From the NCBI GenBank assembly GCA_023426435.1, contig JAFAAS010000188.1, positions 1 to 30,078 of the forward strand: a DNA stretch of 30,078 nt, written 5' to 3'. Within the stretch, counting starts at the first letter, position 1; each line of letters begins with the position of its first letter. Shown here in pieces: positions 8,470-17,461 of this stretch. Made by a program: the position numbers and the translations under genes. This DNA is from Verrucomicrobiota bacterium. Lineage in GTDB: Bacteria; Verrucomicrobiota; Verrucomicrobiia; Opitutales; Opitutaceae. Under the pieces are notes generated by a model that did no database searches, was not told the origin of the DNA, and was given only the letters and a program-made list of their open reading frames with translations.

Positions 8470-9219
8470 TCAGGGCCCGATCCCAACGTGATAGAAACCA
8501 GGGGCCAGCCTCTCTCCCAAATGCAGCACCTTGACGACATAGTCCTGGAAATACCCGTCAACCGCCGCCACCGTCGAACTCTCCGTCAATACCGGCGACC
8601 CCACCACGCCACGCACATCAACCGCCACGAGAAACTCCAGCGGCTGCCAGGGCACGTCCGCCGGAGGAGCCGCATTGGCCAACGGTTGTGAAATCAGCCT
8701 TTGGCCATCTCCTGCCGAAACGACTTCCAAAAACGCCACCCGCCCGGGCAACGCACCCACCTCCGCCCCGCTCTGTCCAAATCCTGCAAACGGACGCTTC
8801 GCCCGCTCCACGTCGAAGGCCTCTCCCGCCCGCCCAGGCACTTCTGCTACCGCAGGCATGGGCAAAGCCAGACGCGACTCCGCGAATTTCAATTTCGGCG
8901 GAAAATCCTGAAACGAGGTCTGCGGATCCCTCCAGATATCGCCGCGCAAAACGTCCGCACTCGCACTCCATTGCGACGGCAGAAACAGCGGCAAAGGATC
9001 GCGCAACATCGCTTCCTCCTCCAGGATCTCATTCGCCGCCTCACCGTCGAATCGAGCAATGCCCACCGGCGTAAGCTGCTGATTTTGCACGGCACCACCG
9101 TGCCCCAACCCATCCCCGCTCGAAGGCGCGCGCGCCAAAATCGCCAACGTCGCCGTCGCCGCCACGCCCGCGCCCACCGCCCAAATCCACCGCTTCCGAT
9201 CGCCACCCTGCGCGCCCAT
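8470..9219 (-). CDS. Single-pass membrane protein in the TonB position of an ExbBD operon
   Basis: 249 residues from ATG 9219, 4 bases after the exbD-like stop. A short basic N-terminus (MGAQGGDRKRW) is followed by one membrane segment (about residues 11-29) and a periplasmic remainder. The middle is low in recognisable motifs. The last about 60 residues (PLEFLVAVDVRGVVGSPVLT through LAPGFYHVGIGP) have the alternating strand-and-helix pattern and the G-x-V-x-S-P-V-L signature expected of a TonB C-terminal-like domain, but I cannot confirm the fold. There is no Pro-rich spacer of the classical TonB type. Position and topology suggest it transmits the output of the ExbBD-like complex. Real gene: high confidence; function: inferred. 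Confidence 0.75.
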   Translation of the reverse strand: MGAQGGDRKRWIWAVGAGVAATATLAILARAPSSGDGLGHGGAVQNQQLTPVGIARFDGEAANEILEEEAMLRDPLPLFLPSQWSASADVLRGDIWRDPQTSFQDFPPKLKFAESRLALPMPAVAEVPGRAGEAFDVERAKRPFAGFGQSGAEVGALPGRVAFLEVVSAGDGQRLISQPLANAAPPADVPWQPLEFLVAVDVRGVVGSPVLTESSTVAAVDGYFQDYVVKVLHLGERLAPGFYHVGIGP

Positions 9220-9221
9220 CG

Positions 9222-9662
9222 CTAACGCTCCCGCCCCGTCGGCTCCTCCGCCCCCAATACCACCCGCACAAAGCCCGCCTCTCGCGCCGCACTGACAATC
9301 TCCGCCAACTCCGACACCGGCACATCCGCACTCGCCCGCACCAGCAGCGAGGGCTCCCGCAACTTCCCCGCTTCCGTTCGCAACCACTGCGCCAGCTGCG
9401 CGTGATTCAACAAACCATTCGCCGCAAAAATCTGCCCCGCCGGCCGCACGCTGATCACTCGCTCCGTCGTCGTCGCGCCACCTTGCGCTCCCGCGATCCG
9501 CGGCATCTCGAAATCCAGTCCCAGCCCGGGCGCCAAAACGAATCGCGACCCGAACAGCGAAAAAAACAACACGAGCAACCCCGCATTCACAAAGAACCAA
9601 TAATCGAAACTCCGCGGCTCCGGACGCAGCCGGCTCGCCAGGTCCAAGGGCCTTGTGATCAC
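9222..9662 (-). CDS. exbD: ExbD/TolR-family protein lacking the transmembrane Asp
   Basis: 146 residues from GTG 9662, which overlaps the exbB stop as GTGA, typical of translational coupling. Family layout: a cytoplasmic N-terminus, one transmembrane helix (about residues 21-40), and a periplasmic domain with the ISVRPAGQIFANG-type strand and LLVRASADVPVSELAEIVSAAREAGFVRV, which matches the ExbD periplasmic fold. The residue aligned with the essential proton-carrying Asp25 of E. coli ExbD is Asn26 here (FFVNAGLLVLFF against FIDVMLVLLIIF). The nearest acid is Asp20, at the membrane edge. Membership of the family is well supported; proton coupling is doubtful. Confidence 0.85.
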   Translation of the reverse strand: MITRPLDLASRLRPEPRSFDYWFFVNAGLLVLFFSLFGSRFVLAPGLGLDFEMPRIAGAQGGATTTERVISVRPAGQIFAANGLLNHAQLAQWLRTEAGKLREPSLLVRASADVPVSELAEIVSAAREAGFVRVVLGAEEPTGRER

Positions 9663-10312
9663 GACTTCTTCTCCTCCTCCACGGACGACAACTCCTGCCT
9701 GTATTCGGTTAATAGATACTTCATGATCTCGTTGCCCGCCCATTCCACGTCGCGCACGATCGCCCGCACGCGCCCCGCCAGAAAATGATACGCCAGGTGC
9801 GCCGGGATCGCCAGCATCAGGCTCCCGCCCGTCGCCAACAACGCCTGCCACATCCCTTTCGCGAGCACGCTCGACGTCGCATAATCGCGCTCAAACGCCA
9901 GAAAGGTCGTCGTCATCCCGAGCACCGTCCCCAACAACCCCACCAGCGGCGCCACCTGCGCAATCGCCGCGATCGCCCCCAGTCTCCGCTCCAGCGCCGG
10001 CAGTTCGATCACCGCCGCCTCCTGCACGTGGAACCGCATCCGATCCGCGTCGTCGTCCGCATGCAGCAACGCCGCCTTCACCACCGCCGCCACCGGACCC
10101 GGCGTTTCCTCACACACCGTCAACGCCTCCACGATCCGCCGTTTCGCCAGAATGTTTTTGATGCCATTGACGAATGCCGTCGAACGGATCTGCCCGCGAT
10201 GAAGATACAGGGTTCTCTCCACGAACAACACCACGCCGATCAAGCCCATCACCAACAACACCCACATCATGGGCCCGCCGCGGGCAAAAAGTGTCAGATC
10301 GAGTTCGCGCAT
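9659..10312 (-). CDS. exbB: ExbB/TolQ/MotA-family inner-membrane protein
   Basis: 217 residues, three transmembrane segments (about 14-32, 114-137, 152-178). It would form the pentameric stator around an ExbD pair. The family signature in TM2 is AQVAPLVGLLGTVLGMTTTF, with the pore Thr at residue 129 (E. coli T148). TM3 reads GMWQALLATGGSLMLAIPAH, with Thr161 matching T181. The residue matching ion-path Glu176 is Gln156. It lies 53 bases after the TPR gene and overlaps exbD by 4 bases. Which outer-membrane process it powers cannot be told from sequence. Confidence 0.92.
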   Translation of the reverse strand: MRELDLTLFARGGPMMWVLLVMGLIGVVLFVERTLYLHRGQIRSTAFVNGIKNILAKRRIVEALTVCEETPGPVAAVVKAALLHADDDADRMRFHVQEAAVIELPALERRLGAIAAIAQVAPLVGLLGTVLGMTTTFLAFERDYATSSVLAKGMWQALLATGGSLMLAIPAHLAYHFLAGRVRAIVRDVEWAGNEIMKYLLTEYRQELSSVEEEKKS

Positions 10313-10365
10313 CGCGCAGTCGTTAGAGCCCGTTCAACCGTGAGCGTAAATGCCAAACGCGCCTC

Positions 10366-12981
10366 TCATGGCGCACTTCCCGCCGCTCCAAATCGCGCCA
10401 GCCGCGCCTTCGCCAGCGCCTCGCCGTAACCGAGCTTCGTCTCCAACACGAGCGACCACGCCGCTTTCGCCTGGTCCAGTTTCTCCTGCTGCTCGTAGAG
10501 CGTTCCGAGTTCCAGCAGCGTCCGCGTCATCCAGTAACGCCCTTTGTCGCTCAACTGGCGCGCCTGCTCCGGCGTGAGCAAAAATTCGTTCACCACATCC
10601 CGCCACCACACTTCCTCCGCCTTCGCCGAGCGACCGCGTCGCGCATGCAAAAACCCGAGGTTGAACCCCGCCTCCACCCGCGCATCCACCGGCGCATCGA
10701 TTCGATCGCGCACATGCTCGAAGAGCAGCAATGCGCTCTCCACATGGCTCGGCTCGTTCGCCGATTGCGCATTGTGCGTCTCCGCCAGCGCCAGCTGCGC
10801 CAGCGCCACGTCCCGCCGTTGCGGAAAACGATTCACCACCTCCTCATACACGCGCTGCGCCGCCGGAAAATCGTTCAACTTCCGCAACAAATCCCCCTGC
10901 TTCATCCGCGCCGCAAACACCAGCTCGCTCCGCGGATACTTGCCCACGAGATCCTCGATCAGCCGGTTCGCCTCCTTCAAATTCGCCTCCTGCCCGCGTC
11001 GCTCCGCCTGACGCGCCGCCTGCAACAACGCAAAGGGCGCATACGTGCTGTTCGGAAAATCCTCCGCCAATTTCGTCAGCAACTGCTGCGCTTCCGCCGC
11101 CTTGTCCTGCACCGCGTAATGATCCGCCTCCAGGAAATACGAGGAGATCGCCGCGTCCGACGACGGAAACTCCTCGCGCAAGGTCTGCAGAATCTCCAAC
11201 GCCGCCTCATCCCGCTCCAACGCGAAATTCGCCTCCGCCCGCAACAGCGCCGCCGAGCTCGCGATCTCGGCCCGCAAGGTCGCTGACACGCCTTCGAGCA
11301 CCGGCCCAAACCCTTCCACCAGCTCCAACGTCTGCTCCGGCCGCCCCGCCGCCGACGCCAGCCGCGCCTGCAACCACGCCATCCGCGCCCGCAACTCCGG
11401 CGCCAGACCGCGCCCGGCTTCGATCCCTTCCGCCACCAGCCGGCTCACGCGTTCATACGCCTCAACCGTCCGCCCCCGCACTTGCAGCGCCCGCGCGAGA
11501 TTCCACTCCGCCTGCCAGCGGTTCTCCAGATCCAGCGTCGGACTCTTCGCCAACTCGTCCAACATCGCCGCCGCCACCTCCGGCGTGCCCGCCTCGATCT
11601 CCGCCAACATTTGCTGAAACAACAGATCTCCCGTATCCACGCCAGGCGGACGCTCCGCGATCGCCGCCGCATACGCATCCGCCGCACTCCGATAATCGCG
11701 CGCGCGAAACCACGCCTCCGCAATCAGCAACCCCAGCGCCGCCCGTTCCGGCCCCGGCGACAACTCCGCCCGCGCCCGCACCGCATTGTCCGCCGCCGTC
11801 CGATAACGTCGCTGCTCCCACGCCGCCTGCATCAACACCGCATACGCATGCGCCTTCAGCGGAGATCCCGGAAACCGCTGCAACAGCGCCCGCGCATCCT
11901 CCTCCGCCGCCGCATATCCGCCGCTCGCCCCCGCGACCCGCGCCGCCGCCAGCGTCACCTGCGCCCGATACAACAACAAATCCTCCACCAACGGATGCGG
12001 CGTCGCACCGTCGATCAGCCGATCGAGCAACCGCTTGAAATTCGAAAGCTGCGGATTCTGCGTCGACGCCCGCGCCAGCAACTGCAACGCCACGCGCTGT
12101 TTCGTCCGGTCGCTGCCACTTTCCAACAATCGCTCCAACGCCGTTCGCCCCGCCCCTTGCTCCGCCCCGGCGATCAATCCCAGCAGCAGCCGCGTCTCGT
12201 CGCCTTCCGTCCGCTCTTCCGCCGGCATCGTCTGTAGTTGCCGCTCCAATACCTGCGCCGCCTCCGACTTCCGCCCGAGCTCATCCAGCATCGCCGCGTA
12301 AATCCGGGTCCATTGATACCCTCGAGCGCGGCCCGAAAACTCGTCCATGTTGCGACGCGCCGCCGCGAGACTCGCCTCCGTCACCTGCCCGCGCCGCAAT
12401 CGCAACTGCTCCTGCTTCAACTGAAACTGCGCCCGCGCCGGCGCCGAGGGCGTCGCTTCCGCCGCCTGCCCAAACAACACCGCCGCCTTGTCCGGCTCGC
12501 CATCGCTGATCGCGATCAATCCTTGCAGAAAAAAATGCCAGCCGCGCTCCGTCGGCGTCAGCTCATTCGGCCTCGTCGCATCGCGCTCGTTCTTCGCCGT
12601 CGTCAAAAACCCCTGCTGCCACGCCGCCAGGCCTTTTCGCAAATGCCACGCCGCCGTGCGCGGCCCTTCAAATGCATGCAACACCCGCTCCGCATCCGCC
12701 CCGCGCCCTTGATCCAGCAACGCCGTCGCCAATCCCATCGTCGCCGCCTCCACCTCGGGCCCGCCCTTCTCCAGCAACTGCCGATAAATCGCCTCCGCCG
12801 CCGACGAAAATCCCAGCTCCTGCGCCCGCTCCGCCGCCGTCAGCGACAGCGCATCTTCACCGCGCGTGACACGCTCCGCCCGCGGGCCCGACAACGGCGC
12901 CGCCACATTCAACGGCGTCTGCGCACGCCCCTCCGCCACAGCCCAACCAAGCAGCCAAATCATCAAAAAGCGGAAGCGCAT
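10366..12981 (-). CDS. Secreted TPR-repeat protein, first gene of the ExbBD operon
   Basis: 871 residues from ATG 12981, beginning with a signal peptide (MRFRFLMIWLLGWAVAEGRA, likely cleaved near residue 20). The rest is almost wholly helical with tetratricopeptide-type repeats. The clearest are near the C-terminus (LAEDFPNSTYAPFALLQAAR; KYPRSELVFAARMKQGDLLR; FPAAQRVYEEVVNRFPQRRD), resembling the YbgF/BamD style. The open frame continues upstream, but that part is antisense to lemA, and the signal peptide marks the true start. A periplasmic or outer-membrane-associated scaffold working with the ExbBD-like motor is inferred from the operon; E. coli CpoB beside TolQRA is the nearest familiar parallel, though far shorter. 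Confidence 0.9.
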   Translation of the reverse strand: MRFRFLMIWLLGWAVAEGRAQTPLNVAAPLSGPRAERVTRGEDALSLTAAERAQELGFSSAAEAIYRQLLEKGGPEVEAATMGLATALLDQGRGADAERVLHAFEGPRTAAWHLRKGLAAWQQGFLTTAKNERDATRPNELTPTERGWHFFLQGLIAISDGEPDKAAVLFGQAAEATPSAPARAQFQLKQEQLRLRRGQVTEASLAAARRNMDEFSGRARGYQWTRIYAAMLDELGRKSEAAQVLERQLQTMPAEERTEGDETRLLLGLIAGAEQGAGRTALERLLESGSDRTKQRVALQLLARASTQNPQLSNFKRLLDRLIDGATPHPLVEDLLLYRAQVTLAAARVAGASGGYAAAEEDARALLQRFPGSPLKAHAYAVLMQAAWEQRRYRTAADNAVRARAELSPGPERAALGLLIAEAWFRARDYRSAADAYAAAIAERPPGVDTGDLLFQQMLAEIEAGTPEVAAAMLDELAKSPTLDLENRWQAEWNLARALQVRGRTVEAYERVSRLVAEGIEAGRGLAPELRARMAWLQARLASAAGRPEQTLELVEGFGPVLEGVSATLRAEIASSAALLRAEANFALERDEAALEILQTLREEFPSSDAAISSYFLEADHYAVQDKAAEAQQLLTKLAEDFPNSTYAPFALLQAARQAERRGQEANLKEANRLIEDLVGKYPRSELVFAARMKQGDLLRKLNDFPAAQRVYEEVVNRFPQRRDVALAQLALAETHNAQSANEPSHVESALLLFEHVRDRIDAPVDARVEAGFNLGFLHARRGRSAKAEEVWWRDVVNEFLLTPEQARQLSDKGRYWMTRTLLELGTLYEQQEKLDQAKAAWSLVLETKLGYGEALAKARLARFGAAGSAP

Positions 12982-13101
12982 CACAGCCCGCCGACCTTGC
13001 TGCCCCCGCCGTAAACAATCAACCGCGTTGTAAATCGCCGAAACTCGCACCACGCTCTGCGACATCGCACGGTTCGACTCGTTTCCAACTCCTTCCCCCT
13101 C

Positions 13102-13701
13102 ATGAGCGCACTCGTTGTCCTCGGCATCCTCGCCGCCCTCCTCCTCGTGCTCGGCCTCTGGGCCGTCGGCATCTACAACTCCCTCGTCGCCCTCCGCAAC
13201 CGCTTCAAAAACGCGTTCGCCCAAATCGACGTCCAACTCAAGCGGCGCTACGATCTCATCCCCAATCTCGTCGAGATCGCCAAGGGCTACCTCAAACACG
13301 AGCGCGAAACCCTCGAAGCCGTCATCAAGGCCCGCAACATCGCCGCCGCCGCCGCCCAGTCCGCCGCAGCCAATCCCGCCGACGCCAATGCCGTCCGCAG
13401 CCTCGCCTCCGCCGAAACCGGCCTCGCCGGCGCCCTCTCCCGCCTCATGGTCGTGTCCGAAGCCTACCCCGACCTGAAGGCCAACCAAAACATGGCCCAA
13501 CTCACCGAGGAACTCACCTCGACCGAGAACAAAATCTCTTTCGCCCGGCAGGCCTACAACGACAGCGTCATGACCTACAACACCGCCCGCGAAACGTTCC
13601 CCAATGTGATCTTCGCCGGCATGTTCGGCTTCCACCCCGCCGAACTCTTCAAGATCGACGACCCCACCGAGCGCAACGCCCCCAAGGTCCAGTTCACCTA
13701 A
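13102..13701 (+). CDS. lemA: LemA family protein
   Basis: 199 residues. An N-terminal membrane anchor (about residues 2-24, ALVVLGILAALLLVLGLWAV) is followed by the LemA helical domain. Characteristic pieces are YNSLVALRNRFKNAFAQIDV, QLKRRYDLIPNLVEIAKGY, LVVSEAYPDLKANQNMAQL, TSTENKISFARQAYNDSVM and FHPAELFKIDDPTERNAPKV. The biochemical role of LemA proteins is unsettled. They often sit beside membrane metalloproteases of family M48, exactly as here (78-base gap). It diverges from the TPR gene, with 120 bases between the two starts. Confidence 0.97.
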   Translation: MSALVVLGILAALLLVLGLWAVGIYNSLVALRNRFKNAFAQIDVQLKRRYDLIPNLVEIAKGYLKHERETLEAVIKARNIAAAAAQSAAANPADANAVRSLASAETGLAGALSRLMVVSEAYPDLKANQNMAQLTEELTSTENKISFARQAYNDSVMTYNTARETFPNVIFAGMFGFHPAELFKIDDPTERNAPKVQFT

Positions 13702-13738
13702 GGCAGGACGAACCCTCCGGGTGAGCCGCCGTCTCTCC

Positions 13739-13768
13739 GCTCTGAGCTCCAAGCTCTCAGCTCTCGGC
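13739..13768. repeat. Short AGCTC-rich hairpin repeat between lemA and the M48 gene
   Basis: The spacer carries GAGCT-CCA-AGCTC (13744-13756), flanked by CTGAG/CTCAG, followed by another CAGCTCTC. The 10-mer CTCAGCTCTC (13756-13765) recurs at 19128-19137 inside the tatD-family gene. It may be a small mobile or slippage-generated repeat; no function is assigned. Confidence 0.35.
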
Positions 13769-13779
13769 TAGTTTCGCAC

Positions 13780-15771
13780 ATGGACTTCTTCGAAGCCCAG
13801 GCTCGCGCGAAGAAACGCACCACGCGTCTCGTCGTGCTCTTCGTCCTCGCCGTCCTCGGCACCATCTCCGCCGCCTATTTCGCCGCCCTCCTCGGCCTCC
13901 GTTTTTTCGACGCCCAACAAGCCGCCGCGTATTCAGATTACGGCTACGCCCCTTCCTCCCCGGGGTTCTCCACTCTGGGCTCCGGCCTTCTGTGGCACCC
14001 TCAACTCCTCCTCGGCGTCTCCGCCATTACCGTCGCCATCATCGGTCTGGCTTCGCTCGCAAAATGGTCGCAGTTCTCCGCCGGCGGCTCCGCCGTCGCC
14101 GAGAGCGTCAAAGCCCGCCGCGTCTCCCCCCAAACCACCGACCTCGCCGAACGCCGCCTGCTCAACGTCGTCGAGGAAATGGCCATCGCCTCCGGCACTC
14201 CCGTCCCCGCCGTTTACATCCTCGACGACGAACCCGCCATCAACGCCTTCGCCGCCGGACTCACCACCTCGGACGCCGTCGTCGCCGTCACCCGCGGCAC
14301 ACTCGAAAAGCTGTCCCGCGACGAACTCCAGGGCGTCGTCGCCCACGAGTTCAGCCACATCCTCAACGGCGACATGCGGCTCAACCTCCGCCTCACCGCC
14401 CTCCTTTTCGGCATCCTCGTCCTCGGACTCGCCGGCCGCAGCATCCTCTGGTCCCTCCGCTACACGCGCGTCCCGCGCAGCTCCGGCCGCAACAAAAATT
14501 CCGGCGGCATCCTCGCCTTCATCGTCTTCGCCGGCCTCGCCCTCCTCCTCATCGGCTACATCGGCTACTTCTTCGGCCGCCTCATCCAGGCCGCCGTGTC
14601 TCGACAACGTGAATACCTCGCCGACGCCTCCGCCGTTCAATTCACCCGCAACCCCAACGGCATCGCCGGCGCCTTGAAAAAAATCGGCGGCTACGCCCTC
14701 GGCTCCCGCCTCCAAACCAGCAAAGCCGCCGCCATCGGCCACTTCTTCTTCGCCCAAAGTTTCCGCTCCGGCCTGACCGGCCTCTGGTCCACCCACCCGC
14801 CGCTCACCGAGCGCATCCGCGCCATCGATCCTCACTTCGACGGCAAGATGTTCGCGCCTCTGGAAAAGGTCGACGTCGCCTCCGAATCCTTCGTCTCCGC
14901 CGGCCTGCACCCGCCGAAACTCCCACCCAAAACCCAAAACGCGAAACTCGAAACCTTCTCTGCCCCCGCCGCCATTGCCGCCATCGGCACCCTCACCGCC
15001 GCCCAAGTCGCCTCCGCCGAAAATCTCCTCGCTTCCGTCCCGGCCGCCCTCCGCGACACCGCCCACTCGGAAACGGGCGCTCCCATTCTCCTCTACGGCC
15101 TGCTTCTCTCCGACGACGCCACCCTCCGCCAACGCCAACGCGCCCTCATCACCCAGCACGCCGGCCCCAACACGCTCGCCAGCCTCGACCGCCTCGCCCC
15201 CGACCTCCGCGCCGTCCGCCCCGAACACAAGCTCCCTCTAGTCCAACTCACCCTGCCCGCCCTGCGATCGCTCCCGCGCGCCGCACTCGATCCGTTTCTC
15301 ACCACGCTCGACGAGCTCGTCCACGCCGACGCCCACGTATCACCTTTCGAATACGCCGTTCAAAAACTCCTCACCCGCACCCTCGCCCTCGGCCGCTCGC
15401 CCAAATCCGCCGCCGTCCAATACCACTCTTTCAACGCCCTCGTCCGCGAAATCGCGACAGTCCTCTCCACCCTCGCCCACGTCGCCACCGCCAACGAAGA
15501 CGAAGCCCGCTCCGCCTTCGCCACCGGCGCCGCCCAACTCAAGCTCATCGAGCCCCAACTCGCCCTCGCGGCGTCGTCGTCCGACCTCACCACCTTCGAC
15601 ACCGCCCTCGACAAACTCGCCGCCGCGAGCCTCCCCATCAAACATCGGACGCTCCTCGCCGCCGCCCACGTCGTCAGCGCCAACGGCTCCGTCTCCATCG
15701 CCGAAGCCGAGCTCCTCCGCGCCACCGCCGCCGCCCTCGACCTCCCCATGCCACCCCTCGCGCCTTCCTAA
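13780..15771 (+). CDS. Membrane M48-family zinc metalloprotease with long C-terminal extension
   Basis: 663 residues. Four likely membrane segments lie at about 18-40, 75-93, 203-222 and 243-265, as in HtpX-type proteases. The zinc site is HEFSH (residues 189-193, in GVVAHEFSHILNGDM), with the third ligand Glu278 in SRQREYLADASAVQF. The WSTHPPLTERIRAID block, which closes the catalytic domain in this family, follows at about residue 335. Beyond about residue 370 is an extra 290-residue helical region; its last about 40 residues (LAAAHVVSANGSVSIAEAEL and on) look like the end of a TerB-type domain. HtpX itself is about 290 residues. Membrane protein quality control together with LemA is inferred. 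Confidence 0.95.
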   Translation: MDFFEAQARAKKRTTRLVVLFVLAVLGTISAAYFAALLGLRFFDAQQAAAYSDYGYAPSSPGFSTLGSGLLWHPQLLLGVSAITVAIIGLASLAKWSQFSAGGSAVAESVKARRVSPQTTDLAERRLLNVVEEMAIASGTPVPAVYILDDEPAINAFAAGLTTSDAVVAVTRGTLEKLSRDELQGVVAHEFSHILNGDMRLNLRLTALLFGILVLGLAGRSILWSLRYTRVPRSSGRNKNSGGILAFIVFAGLALLLIGYIGYFFGRLIQAAVSRQREYLADASAVQFTRNPNGIAGALKKIGGYALGSRLQTSKAAAIGHFFFAQSFRSGLTGLWSTHPPLTERIRAIDPHFDGKMFAPLEKVDVASESFVSAGLHPPKLPPKTQNAKLETFSAPAAIAAIGTLTAAQVASAENLLASVPAALRDTAHSETGAPILLYGLLLSDDATLRQRQRALITQHAGPNTLASLDRLAPDLRAVRPEHKLPLVQLTLPALRSLPRAALDPFLTTLDELVHADAHVSPFEYAVQKLLTRTLALGRSPKSAAVQYHSFNALVREIATVLSTLAHVATANEDEARSAFATGAAQLKLIEPQLALAASSSDLTTFDTALDKLAAASLPIKHRTLLAAAHVVSANGSVSIAEAELLRATAAALDLPMPPLAPS

Positions 15772-15807
15772 TCTTTCTTTTTCCTCTTTATCTTTCTCTC
15801 GGCTCCG

Positions 15808-17337
15808 TCACCGCCACGCGTGCCACATCACCCAGCGCCCGGCCTTGCGCACGCGATCGAAACTGATTCGCCAGGTCCACGCCAGCCGCCCCACTTCCAC
15901 CTCTCCGCGAAGTCTTTCGCCTCCCGCAACCGTCAAGACTTCGCCCCGCGCCTTCCGCCCCAGCAGGACCTTTAGATCCGACGCCACATAAGGCACCAGA
16001 TACTGCGACGGCTCGACCAACTCCCGCCCGTCCAATCTCAACGCTTTCACGCGATCCACCGGCTCTTCGCGCGCCCGCACCAACACCGGCCGCTCCGCCG
16101 GCAACTCCCAGCCACCGCCCGGCCTTTCGCGCACGATCTCCGTTCGCGGCTCGAGCCGAACACCCGCTCCGATCACCGCCGCCACCACTCCCGCCACCGC
16201 CCATCTCCCCACGCGCCTCGCACCACCACGCACCCACAGGTCCTTCGCCGCCGCCACGACCACCAGAAACATCAGCGGAAACCACCACGCGAAATAGTGG
16301 ATGAGCGTGAATCGATAAATCCCCGCCGGCGTGAGGTCATTGTAATTCAAATACACGAACGCATTCGCCGCCACCGCGCCCACCGCCGCCGCACCCGCCG
16401 CGCCTTCTCGCCGCACCCACCACACCGCCGCCGGCCCCGCAAACCACAACCACGGATATCGCCACAACAATCCCGGCTCCACCTCCCCAAACAGCGGCAT
16501 CCCCTCCAAAAACAGCCAAAAGAACTTATAACTCACCGGATATCCGAAAAACCCCACCGTCTCCATCGACGCCGCTTCATACGGCGTCCGCCACGTCCCG
16601 AATATCCGTAAATTCAATACACCCACCACCGCCCACGCCGCCATCACCAGCGCCGTCGCTCCGCTCCCGCAAATCACGCGCTCACGCCACGTCGGCACCC
16701 GCCACACGGCCCACGCCAGCAACGGCCCAAACGCCACCACATCCACCGGCCGCACCAAATAAGTTCCCGCCGCCAACCCCGCCAGCATCCACACGCGCCG
16801 CCCAAACCCGCCCGCGCCTCCCCCCGGCTCATCTCTCACCACCACCCACACTCCCGCCAACATCGTCAACTGCGTCGCCAACGTATTCCACGGCACCACC
16901 ACCGAATCGGCCAACAACCACCCGTGCGTCGCCACAAACACGACTCCCACGCCCAACACTTCCGCCGCACTCAACCACCGCCGCCCGATCCGCCACCCCA
17001 TCGCCGCGGCTCCCAACACCAGCGCCAGGTTCGGCACCGCGAACGCATGCGCCGGCATCCACCCCACCAACGGCACCGCCAGCACCGAATAACCCAGCGG
17101 ATAAAAATACGTCTCCGCATTCACCTCCCCGGCCGCAATCGCCTCCGCCTGACGCAAATACTTCAACTGATCCGACCACGTCCACCACCCGTCGCGCGAC
17201 GCACCGTCACCGATTCCCGGATACAAATCGTGCAGCCGATACGCCGCGAGATACACGATCGCGACCAACCCCACCAGCGCCCACCCCGCGCCGCGACACC
17301 CCAGCACGCGATTCACCGCCTCCACCAAATTCCTCAT
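15808..17337 (-). CDS. Polytopic membrane protein, GT-C glycosyltransferase-like
   Basis: 509 residues from ATG 17337. About nine or ten hydrophobic segments fill residues 17-390, and a soluble C-terminal part of about 120 residues follows. The first extracytoplasmic loop holds an acidic segment, GIGDGASRDGWWTWSDQLKY, like the Asp-containing first loop of GT-C enzymes that use lipid-linked sugars. Further aromatic motifs include TYFYPLGYSVLAVPLVGWMP and GIYRFTLIHYFAWWFPLMF. A role as a glycosyl- or mannosyl-type transferase is inferred from layout alone; no family-specific catalytic motif is certain. It is convergent with the M48 gene across a 36-base pyrimidine-rich gap. Confidence 0.8.
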   Translation of the reverse strand: MRNLVEAVNRVLGCRGAGWALVGLVAIVYLAAYRLHDLYPGIGDGASRDGWWTWSDQLKYLRQAEAIAAGEVNAETYFYPLGYSVLAVPLVGWMPAHAFAVPNLALVLGAAAMGWRIGRRWLSAAEVLGVGVVFVATHGWLLADSVVVPWNTLATQLTMLAGVWVVVRDEPGGGAGGFGRRVWMLAGLAAGTYLVRPVDVVAFGPLLAWAVWRVPTWRERVICGSGATALVMAAWAVVGVLNLRIFGTWRTPYEAASMETVGFFGYPVSYKFFWLFLEGMPLFGEVEPGLLWRYPWLWFAGPAAVWWVRREGAAGAAAVGAVAANAFVYLNYNDLTPAGIYRFTLIHYFAWWFPLMFLVVVAAAKDLWVRGGARRVGRWAVAGVVAAVIGAGVRLEPRTEIVRERPGGGWELPAERPVLVRAREEPVDRVKALRLDGRELVEPSQYLVPYVASDLKVLLGRKARGEVLTVAGGERLRGEVEVGRLAWTWRISFDRVRKAGRWVMWHAWR

Positions 17338-17461
17338 CGACCAGCGCGTTCGCGCGAGACTCGTCCAACGACACCCATCCGCGCACCTCACCCCAATCGC
17401 CCGCCTTCGTCAAAGCGTTGTTCCTTCCTTCTTTCGTCACCCCGAACAGCCACCCATCAAC

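Noticed and set aside
12982..13752. Extension of the TPR protein to a 1128-residue frame
   Set aside because: The extra N-terminal part is Gly/Glu-rich, antisense to lemA, and a clear signal peptide begins at 12981.
13933..15228. 431-codon minus-strand frame inside the M48 gene
   Set aside because: It has shadow composition (Gly/Glu/Ala/Val) with no motifs. The plus frame carries HEFSH and membrane segments.
15772..15807. Pyrimidine-rich tract between the M48 and GT-C-like genes as a terminator
   Set aside because: It is T/C-rich but no stem precedes it, so a terminator cannot be supported.
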